Below, one piece after another: positions 34,274 to 44,327 of a stretch of 64,000 nt of DNA; positions within the stretch are counted from its first letter, which is position 1, and each line of letters begins with the position of its first letter. The notes beneath the pieces are model-generated. The model had not been told where the DNA came from. It saw only the letters and a list, made by a program, of their open reading frames with translations, and made no database searches. The DNA comes from Drechslerella dactyloides (lineage: Eukaryota; Ascomycota; Orbiliomycetes; Orbiliales; Orbiliaceae). The translations under genes were made by a program, and so were the position numbers. The stretch spans positions 2,542,001 to 2,606,000 of the forward strand of contig JAGTWJ010000003.1 of NCBI GenBank assembly GCA_020064725.1, in the 5' to 3' direction.

Positions 34274-35772
34274 ATGGGGGTCGCATCCGTCGACAAGCAG
34301 GCCCGCACCCACGGCTACGACTTCGCCGGCCCGTATGTCCGCCCTCACATCGCTTTGTCGCCTCCCATATCATAGAATACTAATAGAAGACTGACTTGAA
34401 TCTAGGCTTGGCACTGCCGGCATCAGCATCGTGGCTCCTGCGGTCTCATATCTCCTTTATTTTGGCTGCAATGAACACGGATGCCCACCAACTCGCCTCA
34501 GTTGGCCGCAATACGTCAACGAAGTCTTGCCCACCTGGAGCGAATTCTTCGATCTCAAAGTCCTTGGCTATCTCACTGCCTATATTCTGGGACTTGCTTT
34601 CTTGAACGTCACTATCCCGGTCCGGGATAGACTAGGCGTCCGGCTGAAAACCGGCGAGCGGCTTGTCTACAATCTCAATGGTAGGACAGACCCCACCTTG
34701 CATCTATGTTTGTGCTCTGCCTGTTGCTTACACGGAATTTCGGCGTCTAGCCTACGAAACCTTTATGCCTATGATGGGGGCGCTTGCTTTTGGTACTTTC
34801 AAGTATGGATGGGAATGGAGCTTCTGGACGTGGATCTGGGATCATTACCTGCATCTACTGACCGCTGCTCAAATATTTTCATTTTCTCTGGCGTGCGGCG
34901 TCTATGCGGCATCTTTTCGACCTTCGAAGCCACTCCTTGCTGCAGGAGGAAACAGTGGGAACCATATCTACGACGTGAGTTCTGGCTCTCCTTCTATACC
35001 CCGTAATGCGGGCTTGCTGACATTGATATAGTGGTTCATTGGGCGCGAGCTCAATCCCAGGATCGGGAAGCTGGATATCAAGCTTTTCTGCGAGCTTCAC
35101 CCAGGAATGATGGGATGGGCAGTTCTTAATCTCGCCTTTGCTGCACACCAGTATCAAACCATCGGTCGGATCACTGATTCGATGATTCTTGTTAACATTT
35201 TCCAATTTTGGTATATTTTTGATGCTCTTTATAACGAGCCCGCCGTTCTTACGACGATGGATATCACGTCGGATGGGTTTGGCTATATGCTTAGCTTTGG
35301 GGATATCGTCTGGGTCCCTTTCACATACTCTCTCCAAGCGAGATATCTGGCGATGTATCCTGTCGACCTCGGAATCCTTGGTATCAGTGGCGTCCTCTTA
35401 GTCAAGGGAATAGGCTATTGCATCTTCCGAGGCGCTAACAGCCAGAAGAACGCGTTCCGAACGAACCCAGATGACCCAGCCCTTCGTCACCTCAAGTACA
35501 TCGAAACCAGTTCCGGGAGGAAGCTTTTGGTCTCGGGATGGTGGGGCGTCTCTCGCCATATCAACTATCTTGGAGATTGGATCATGGGATGGTCATGGTG
35601 CCTTCCGACTGGATTTGAGACCTGGGTAACATATTTTTACGTGGGGTATTTTGCCGTTCTCCTGATCAATCGAGAGCGAAGAGACGATGGACACTGTCGC
35701 GTCAAGTATGGCAGTGATTGGGATAGGTACACGAGCATTGTCAAGAGCAGGATAGTCCCGGGTGTTTACTAA
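34274..35772 (+). CDS. ERG24: Delta(14)-sterol reductase (ERG24)
   Basis: Model: exons 34274-34332, 34406-34680, 34751-34974 and 35032-35772, 432 aa, close to the usual 430-440. This polytopic ER enzyme reduces the C14-C15 double bond after lanosterol demethylation, using NADPH, in ergosterol synthesis; morpholine fungicides act on it. Seen: N-terminal GYDFAGPLGTAGISI, the block LAAGGNSGNHIYDWFIGREL, HPGMMGWAVLNLAF, LTTMDITSDGFGYMLSFGD with IVWVPFTYSLQ (family signature 1), SGWWGVSRHINYLGDW, and C-terminal RRDDGHCRVKYGSDW to VPGVY (signature 2). The loop before TYFYVGYFAVLL is shorter than in many Aspergillus-type proteins. The second intron joins NLN to AYETF in the right frame. The FIT gene follows about 0.5 kb downstream on the same strand. 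Confidence 0.96.
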
Positions 35773-36261
35773 GCCCGCGTTTGATGGAAGCAGGCGCAGA
35801 TAGAATAGGTGGGCGGTTGTTCTCAGCACGGTGTTTGTACTATACCCATAGAATTCGATAGAATTACTCTACCCGCCTGCGAAACATTTCACATGATGCC
35901 GGGGTCGGCGTGCTGTGCCACATGCGTGGCGTCATGTGGCTTATGTCAGCATTCTGGCAGCATCCAGACAACAGCCATACGTCACTGTTCACGATGGTTT
36001 TCACCACTCTTCGTCATTCTTCCTTCACATTACGGTCCTCACAGCCGGTCCGAGTATTTCATATCTAATCGCACTGACTCTTCGATACAGTGTTCCATCG
36101 CCATCGTCTACATTAACTATAAACTCCCCGTCGCAGCATAGTTCATGGACCGCAGCAGACTTAGCTATAAATCGGCCGACTCATGACCAACTGCGAGCAT
36201 CCGTCCTTTAAATTTCAGAACTAATTTTTCCGCGATCGGTCCCCTCTCCACCTCTCACAGG
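35773..36261. other. Intergenic: ERG24 3' flank and FIT gene promoter
   Basis: About 490 bases between two plus-strand genes. A CT-rich stretch just before the FIT start codon (about 36236-36258) is a likely start zone. No other feature is visible. Confidence 0.55.
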
Positions 36262-37256
36262 ATGTCGTGCGACAAGGACCGAGATTCGGTATCGTCCGGT
36301 CCGGAAATCGCAACTCCGGCGACATCGAGTCCTCCGTCTCCCGAGCTTGCTGCGTCGAACCAGTTCACAGCAGTACCACCACCAACCGAAAACCATCAGC
36401 ATATCCTCTTACTCGTTTCTTCGATATATCCCGCCACGATAATCCTAGGCTCGCTCTTCTCCGCCATATCTCCGATCGGCCAATCCGCCTCATACTTTTC
36501 GCGAAAAGGCAACATCTTCAATGTTTTCTTCGTTAAGATCGGTTGGTTCTGGACAACTGCTGCCTTTTTCGTTCACGTATTCAGCCTGAGGCACCCGAAT
36601 GCCGCACAGGCTCGTACAAAGGCACTCATTCGCTGGGGCGTTGCGACTTTAGCTTGGATCCTGGTGACCCAGTGGTTCTTCGGCCCTCCTTTAATAGACC
36701 GAACGTTTACGCTCACGGGCGGTACCTGCCAACCAAAATTCGAAGGCTATGGTGGCCCTATGAGCTCCTCGGGAACCCCGAAGTTTGCCATCAAAGTCGA
36801 GGATGCATTCACGTCCGCCGCGTGTAAGGGTGCCGGTGGTAGATGGGATGGCGGCCACGACCTGTCAGGCCATGCTTTTATGCTCACCCACGCCAGTCTA
36901 TTCCTTTGGGCCGAGCTATTACCGAGGCTGATGGATGGCTGGTGGAGGGGCAGTGTGGGTGGAAGGAATATAACTTCTATGACGATAGAATGGTACGGCG
37001 TTCACTGGTTTGTTTGGGGAATACTGGGGCTTTGGTGGTGGATGCTGCTGATGACCAGTGTGTATTTCCACACGTGGTCTGAGAAGGTTCGTCAGCCGAC
37101 CTCTGTTATATCACGAAGGTATACGGTAACTGATCTCTCAATTGATTATAGATTTCTGGTTTGATCGTGGGCCTTGTCGAATGGGGCCTGCTGTATGCCT
37201 ATGTTATACCTACAAACCCGCAGGCGAGGCAAATTTTGGGGACCCCTACAATATGA
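36262..37256 (+). CDS. SCS3: FIT-family ER lipid protein (Scs3/Yft2, acyl-CoA diphosphatase)
   Basis: Model: exons 36262-37086 and 37152-37256, 309 aa. A disordered Ser/Pro N-terminus is followed by about six membrane segments. The FIT signature is present: RWDGGHDLSGHAFMLTHASL with the first catalytic-type His, and VYFHTWSEK with the second His just before the splice site, continuing as ISGLIVGLVEW. FIT proteins sit in the ER membrane, hydrolyse acyl-CoA and keep ER lipid balance for lipid-droplet budding and inositol-linked phospholipid synthesis. The donor GTTCGT is non-canonical at position +3, but frame and conservation support it. The last exon encodes only 34 residues, so unspliced calling would give a wrong C-terminus. 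Confidence 0.93.
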
Positions 37257-37506
37257 GAATACAGCGGTTGAAACCTTTGTGTTCTGAATGATTACGGATT
37301 GGCCTTCAATCTAATTGATGTACAGTATCGGCCTATTGCCGTTATTCCTGGCGATGCGGATGCAGCTTAATTCTTTCAGCAGTGGGGCCTAGCGCTGCAA
37401 TGTATATTTGACTCAATAATGGGTCACAGGCACTTTAGACAAAGAAATCTCCTAGTTACGTTTCGCAGCGAGTCAAAGGAAGACTAAATATACTTAAGGC
37501 GGAGGG
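37257..37506. other. Compact convergent 3' region
   Basis: Only 250 bases separate the stop codons of the FIT gene (+) and the NDUFAF5-like gene (-), so their transcripts probably overlap or share terminators. Confidence 0.6.
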
Positions 37507-38795
37507 TCACTCTTTCCCAAAGTCCCGTCCTTCGCCGCCTAGGACGTCTTTCAGATTCACCTCGCCGCTGCCCCTCTTTAGCGGCTGCTGCTGTCCGACA
37601 CCTTCCTTCCATCCGATCAAGTAGATGATTCGGAATGTCGCAGGAATCCCATTCCCGTCGCCGGAACCACCGTGTTCTGGTCGCCCATGAAGTTCCCTGT
37701 ATACCCCGTCGAGTCCCATTAAGGCCTCCTTGCTGATGCCCGCCAGCCCTTTCCTCCTACCGAATATCGCATTCGCTTCTCCCATCGCCTGCAGATCTTT
37801 GAGTAGTGCAAATACGTCAATGTAGTCTACGATGATATCGTCCACATCTATCGTGATCAATTTGAAGCCCGCCCGTTGAAGCAGCCCGCCCATATCCCGG
37901 ACATCGGCAAGTGGAGACACATGCGGCGAGACCCCGCCGAGCCGGTCCATGTTGACAAGCTGGAGAGATGTGCGGAGCTCGTAAAGTGTGTCACCACCAA
38001 ACATGGCGCAGAGGAAGGGACTATCCGGCTTTAACACCCGGCTTATCGATGTCATTACCGACGGCAGGTCGTTTATCCACTGTAGTGACCCGGCAGATAT
38101 CACAGCGTCGAACATGCTCGACTCCATTTCGCCTCCCCGAGAGGGCGGATCGAAGAGCACTGTTTCCTCATCACGAGCCACACGGGTCAATTTCATCGAA
38201 GATGTCGAAGGCATTATGTATGAATCCTCGTCGCGACCGAGGTAATCGGAGGATAGCTCGACGCAGGTGAGGTGTTTGATCCGGTCTGCGAATGGCCCCA
38301 AAGGTGGATGGGGCTTGTGCAGGGCTCGGGCGAGGTGGCAGGCGCCAGCACCAAGGTCGAGAACATGGTCATAGGACCGATTGATGTCCTAATAGTTGGG
38401 TCAATTAGTATCGGTAATGGACAATAAACTGTCTTCAAGTCATCAAGCTCGCGGAAAGGCGGTCATACGTATAATCGATCCACCAGCCGGTCTGCAACCT
38501 CGTCACGTAGATAGTCGACTTTCCTCGACTCCTCCACGTTTGACGCTGCTCGGTCGCGATGCAGCTTTTTCACCTGCCTATCGAATATTTGAAATGGGGC
38601 TGCAGCGCCTTGCGGATGTCCGGCCGGGTCATTTGGGCCTGTACCATTCTTTCCGAGGTTCTTGGAATCTGCTGCAAATGCAAGGTGCCGTCGGAAGTTG
38701 CAGGACGGAGAGATCAGGCGAGAGCGCCACTGTCGTATCGACCAAACCGCTCCCCGCTGGGTCTGTATCCGGATTCGGGGTGTGTACAGACTCAT
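37507..38795 (-). CDS. Mitochondrial complex I assembly methyltransferase, NDUFAF5-like
   Basis: Model (minus): exons 38469-38795 and 37507-38388, 402 aa. The first ~44 residues lack acidic residues and are rich in Arg, Ser and aromatic residues (MSLYTPRIRIQTQRG...), a mitochondrial presequence. Then comes QIFDRQVKKLHRDRAA, SAM-binding motif I VLDLGAGACHLARAL, and post-motifs FDAVISAGSLQWINDLP and SRVLKPDSPFLCAMFGGDTL. These are typical of the NDUFAF5/BioC-like class I methyltransferase group. The human homologue hydroxylates an arginine of complex I subunit NDUFS7 during early assembly; the same role in the matrix is likely here. The insert HGRPEHGGSGDGNG is lineage-specific. Coq5 is another mitochondrial methyltransferase, but the VDRLYDINRSYDHVL region fits NDUFAF5 better. 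Confidence 0.88.
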
Positions 38796-39361
38796 GGCTC
38801 TTGCCTGCGGGTTCTCACATGGCGTTCGGTCAGATGTATGGGAGGCTTAAAAACTTGTGTTACAGTTCGAAATTTACAACTACGCGCGTACCCAGGTATA
38901 TATTGGTGGGGGCCACACGGGCACGTCGTCGCTACTACCGTGCACCATGTTAAGCATATTCTACTTGATCGCCGAGAGACAAGTGCGTAATCGCTAGTGC
39001 ATGGCACGGCACGGTCAACGTCTGCTCAGTATGCACTTATCGTGATAACTTAAATCTCGGAGCCACCGTGCGTCTAGCTTCTAGTCTGCGAGAAAACCCG
39101 AGAGGTCAACCGCTTATAACATTCATGTATGCCGAGCTGCGCGAATATGTGCGTGACTCTGTTTATATACATGTTGAAGCAGAGGCAAATCAAGAATGAT
39201 ACAATGTACACTGTCACCATGTCATATCTTTTAACTCTATCTATGTTACACTTAGTGACAAATAATATACAACGTGCCTTTTGGCGGAATGAGGGGAGAC
39301 CTTGCGGGTTAATCAACCAAAGTAGACAACAAAATGTGCGTTAGGCTAGGGCTGCGGGCGC
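38796..39361. other. Intergenic: CLU1 3' flank and promoter of the NDUFAF5-like gene
   Basis: About 565 bases between two minus-strand genes. It is AT-rich near 39180-39300, fitting the CLU1 3' UTR zone. No gene is visible. Confidence 0.55.
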
Positions 39362-42300
39362 CTAGGCTTTTCCTCCTCGTCTCTTGGGGTTCGTTCGGCC
39401 TGGTTGTTTCTTGGGGCCGGACGACTTTTTCACGTCCGTTCCTTCGATATACCGCATCAGATCGTCGATGCTGCGAGAGTCGATTCCGCCACTGCCGATG
39501 GCGTCAGCCGGTTGAATGGCATCTGCGGATGAGAGACCCGAGCTGGGCTGCGGTCTAGTCCCCAGTGTCACCCGAGGGGTCATTGTTACCCGCCTAAGCC
39601 GTCGGTTCTGAAGATCTTTAGCCTGCTTCGCAATGCTGACGGCATTTTGGGTCAGCTGCTCGAGCCAATTCTCAGCCTCCTTTGTATTTCTATCCTCCGC
39701 GCCAAACTCTTGGAGGAAGACGTTGTAAGCATCCCGCATTCGGGAAACTGCTCCCTTGGACTCGTTATCCAAAGCCAAGGCCTGGGCGAGTTGGAAAGAC
39801 AGGGTTGCAGTATTTGGAGATGAGGGTCCGAATATGGTTTCGCATAGTTTTAACGAAGCTTCAAACCATAATCTCGAGTCGTGGTAATGCTTGAGGGCTT
39901 GTAGCATGACCGCGGTGTTATTCATAGTGGTCACCGAATCTGGATGGCCCTCTCCGTAGACAATCTTCCACATGTTTAGAGCATGGCGAATGAAGGCCAA
40001 TGCCGCATTGGTATTACCATTCGCATGTTCGAATAGTGCGAGGTTGAGATATGAGAGTATTGTCTCGGCGCTGTCGACTCCGAGAATCCGTTCTGCCACC
40101 AAAACTGCTTTTCGAGACAATTCCACAGCGGCGGGTTTCTCGTCCAGCTGGTAGTATATCATAGCCAATGTATTGTAGACTCTTGCAACTTCAGGGTGGA
40201 GGATCCCGTATATCTGTTCGTGCAAGGACAGAGACTCAAGTAAGAGTTCTTGACCCAGCTCTCTCTGGTCTTGTAGAATGGATATTCTTCCGGCTTCCAA
40301 TGCTTCTTCTGCAAGTTGACTCTGTTGTTTACAAGGTTTCGTCAGTTTCATTATTGCCTTGACTACCTGCTACTCTGTTAGATCATTGCTTACCTTTGGC
40401 GAAGCCTCTTTAACTATCGCGACGATATTGATGATGTCTTCCTGTGTGAAAGTTGCGGTTTGCGACTGATTGACTGCAACTCCGTTCGTCCCAGCCTGGC
40501 CCTGCGCGCCTTTCTTCTTCGGATTCGACTTTGATTGGCCGTTTGGAGCACTCTGAGCTGGTGGCGTTACTGGTGACTGGTTCGCGGGAGGCTTTACGAA
40601 CGTGTACTCCTTCGCGCGAAGCTGCAGTCCAAGTTTCAAGGAGATCTCCCGAAGTAACTGCTTGTGCTTGATGTCCTTATACCAGGATTCGGACAGCTTG
40701 AATCGATATCTCCGGAAGACTTGTGCCTCAATCGCCTTCCGTACGGATACGGGTGTCAAAGCTTCGAATTCGATGTGTACTTTGGAGTAAACTTCCCACA
40801 GAACATCGTCTTTCTCTGATTTTGGATCCGGATTGAGTTCCGACCCCAGCAAGCAGTTTAGGTAATGGGAGATGCAGTATGACACAAGGGGATTCGGGAG
40901 ATCTCGAAGCAAGGAATTGAGGTGATGCTTGCAGGCTCTAGCAATCATCTCCTGCTCTGCCAGAACCTTGACAGCTAATAGTTTCGGACCTTCTGAAGCT
41001 GCCAATGTCGCTATGCTTCCCAGATACCTGATATTGATGCCTCTCTTATGCATCAACCGGGATAGGGAATGCCCGTCCATTGGAGACCCTACATCACCCT
41101 TCTTCAAGTCATCGACCTGATACGAGGCGAACATATTAGCATATAGTCTTGGATCGGAATGCATCTGGTACTTACAAGACCGGGGATGATCTTGTCCGTC
41201 AGATATCGGCAAGCCTGCCGAACATCCTCTTCGTCCTTTGTCAACTGTTCCTTCTCTTCGTCTGTCTGTGGCTTTTGTCCCGTGTAGACATCAGGGTTCA
41301 ATGTGAAAGTAAAGCCAGACATGTCTATTGTCTCGTGCTCATCCTTCTTATCCGCTGCATTATCCGTTGATGCGTTCGCTTCCTTCTCCTGTCGTCTGCG
41401 CTCGAGGTCGGAATTAACGTATTCTCTCATCTTTGACTTCCAGATGTTCTCAATGAGCTCTGAACGCAGGACTGCCATCCGATGAGGATACCGATTGTCT
41501 CCCTCCTGGTTTTCCAGATGACTCTCCAAGAAGAGAACGTCCAACGGTGTTGTTCGGTACAAATCCAGCACATATTTTCGCCCGTCGGTACCAAGAAGGC
41601 CCTTTGTCTCAACGCTCGAGACTAGATCATGTCGCTCTCCTTTCTTATCCCAGACTGGATGCGACTTGACCCGCATGGCCTTGCTTAGCTTCTCAAATGT
41701 AGGGACGAAGATTTCGTTCGAAGCGATGATATCCTTCCCTTCCACGCCACCATAGTCAATCTGAGTCTCGCCGGGTTCTCGTTGTTTGAATATCCCGGGA
41801 ACTATACTTTGGCCGACGATCCTTCGACCAAGGTAATCGACGACAACAGTTCCTGGAGTCGATAGACCTGTGATATCCAAGTTGTTCACCATCCTGACTC
41901 CTAAGATATCTTTACCAGTTGCGACTCTGGCTGCTTCGTCGCCGCCCTCCGCCGCGAAGGTGCCGACACCGTCCGCGCCATATGAGAAGAAAATGTTATT
42001 GTACACAAAAATTTGGGCATCTCGTCCTTCCGTCGGGTTCAAGGGAGCCACCTCCCCTCTGGCGATTAGAACGGCTCCTCGAACAGCCGCATCAGTAAAG
42101 TCGGCGAAGAGCTTGGAGAGCAATCTTTCTCGGAAGACGCGCTCCTGCACCGTATCCTTTGGTAATTCCCGGGTGGACTGAAACTCTTCGTTGAAATCTC
42201 TGAGGGTATCGTTGCTTTCGGTCCCTGCGATTAGGAAGGTTTCCTGGGACCGAGATATATCCGGAGAATGCGAGAAATGTGGCGGAACAGGAGGTGGAAC

Positions 42301-43408
42301 TAGCCAAGGTGATGCTGGAATCGCGTTTGTGGGCTGGAATGATATCAAAGGGTCTTTTTTGGATTGCATCTCATGCAATTTCTTGAATTCAACTCTGAAT
42401 TCAGAAGATAGCTGTGAGACTAGCTCCAACAGCGAATGCGCCGAATATGCCTTTGGGGTGGTCTTTGGCAGAGGATCGAATTTGTTGCTACTTGAGCGAT
42501 TGACGTAAAATCCAGACACATGTGAGGTGATATGGAACTGTTCGCCTTCCAGAGTTGTAAGTTGTAGATACAATAGATGCCCTCGCTGCCTCAAATTATG
42601 AGGTGGGGGGTTCCAAGGCGACAAAGAGAGGTTTTTGACAGTTTTGGGGGATGGCTGCGGGACTGCGGGCAACATGTCCAGGAGAGACGCTGGTGCCTCA
42701 AACTCGTAATTGGCCATGGCGTGTACGCTTGCGCCAGTCTTGTCTTCTCCAAAGTTCGTGTCGATGGTGTCGAAAAGGGTGAAGCCAGCGTTCACGCCGG
42801 CCATCAAGTCGATCCGACTGCTAGCGGCTCCCACGAGCTCTCTAATCCGAAGGAGGTGGATTCGAGCTTCTTTCTCGGTGTACGGGTCTTCGACAAGAAC
42901 CAATTCCGAGTCTGGCGTGATTCCTGGAACGTCTGAGAGCTCCACGAAGTCGTTGATGCGCTCTCCGTTGTGCTCAAGGTGGAAGCACGAGTACTGGAAA
43001 GTGTCCGGAAGCTCTATTATCGATTGGCGGATATCCTGAACTTGTTCCTGTGTCGAGACCTAGATAACAAAGCAGCGTGGGCGATCAGTTCCGTCCATAT
43101 TCTCTCATCCTCTCGCTGTGTGTATCGTGTGGGTGGTTGGCGCGTACCATGACATGAATCTTGAACGGATGGTGAGGCAACTTGACGACGAGTTGGAACA
43201 CTGTTGAAAAGGTCAATTTTAGCTGGCTCTTGAACTTTGTTCCGGGTTTGGGTCGATTCGTACTCTGGTCAGGATGGGGGATATCGGCATCCCCATTGAT
43301 ATCCTCTCCATCAGCCGGCGTGCCATTCACGATAGCTTCGTCCGTCGGCGTGGACACGTTGACAGCAACAGATGCCTCAGGAGACTTGGTTGCCGGATCA
43401 GCATCCAT
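39362..43408 (-). CDS. CLU1: Clustered mitochondria protein Clu1 (eIF3-associated)
   Basis: Model (minus): exons 43148-43408, 41176-43059, 40394-41116 and 39362-40321, 1275 aa, the normal length. An N-terminal GSKL/ubiquitin-like region begins LKLTFSTVFQLVVKLPHHPFKIHV, followed by SIIELPDTFQYSCFHLEHNGERIND. The large CLU domain includes VFRERLLSKLFADFTDAAVRGA and TVVVDYLGRRIVGQS. The C-terminal third is TPR repeats such as YGILHPEVARVYNTLAMIYYQ and YGEGHPDSVTTMNNTAVML. Clu proteins bind mRNAs for mitochondrial proteins and keep mitochondria evenly distributed in the cytosol. I used the ATG at 43408; the frame is open a little further up but without another ATG. The basic tail KKQPGRTNPKRRGGKA could bind RNA. 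Two mitochondria-linked genes flank it. Confidence 0.95.
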
Positions 43409-44327
43409 GGCCGATACACCTGGCGAGTCTAAGGCGTCTTTCGCACAATCGTTAGATATGATATCCAAGTGGTTTGCGGGAAGCACGAACGGTGTATTTC
43501 GTTTGTAGAGGTTCGAAATCAGGATGTGAACCGGTTTCGAAATACAAGCTGTAAATTCAACGAATAGGTGCGTTTGACGGATACAGAGAGGCGGGCCAGG
43601 GAGAAATTAAAGGAACAAATTCAGGAAACCACAGTCGACATAGCATTTGATTGTTTCCTTTTTCAACAGCGGGATAAGCAGGATAAGAAGGCGGGGAATC
43701 CGGATTCCTGGTCGGTCCAGAAGCCGATTGGATCACGCGAGTGCTTACCAGGTCCTCTGGGTTCTGCCATTGCGAATCGTCCCAGCGGCGGGCTGTTCTC
43801 CTGGAAACAGGCGGCGGCGGGATTGCTTTTTCGACGGAGACGGGGTCCGCGACACAGGCTGGCAATAGGCGCTGAGGGAGCCTGAGGGAGCCTGGATTTA
43901 TCACGGAGGCGGGAGCGAGGGTGGAATTTGTGTTGCCGGCGTGGTTGATTGTGGTTGCAGAGGCCGGAAGTACAAAAAAAATTTTGTGCAGCGTTGAAAT
44001 TTTCTGCGGGTAGGCGAGAGGCTGCAAAATTTCCGTTTCCACGCCATGCCGGCCGGCCGGCCGGGATTGGCATGGCATGTCTTGACTGTGGGCTTCGGCC
44101 GACGGGCGCACGACATGCCGCCACATGCACACGCGACTGCGGGCTGGCTAGAGGGCTCTCGGGTTTATGGCAAGGTTCGAGGCTGGCCGGGGATGCCGAA
44201 AACATACAAGCGCGGATGCGAGGCAGTGGCACAGATTCTATCGCTGATATCAAAAATGTGTATGCATGCACAGATAGACTTCAGAGGTATATCTCTATAT
44301 CTACACGCCGACGAGGGGGAGGAGGGG
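43409..44327. other. Intergenic: CLU1 promoter and AAA ATPase 3' flank
   Basis: About 0.9 kb, GC-rich around 43680-44200. A self-complementary GGCC tandem run lies at 44046-44063. Overlapping open frames on both strands here lack domains and are treated as chance. Confidence 0.55.
44046..44063. repeat. (GGCC)n palindromic tandem
   Basis: A short perfect run of GCCGGCC units that is fully self-complementary and could form a hairpin. It lies in the 3' flank of the AAA ATPase gene. Confidence 0.8.
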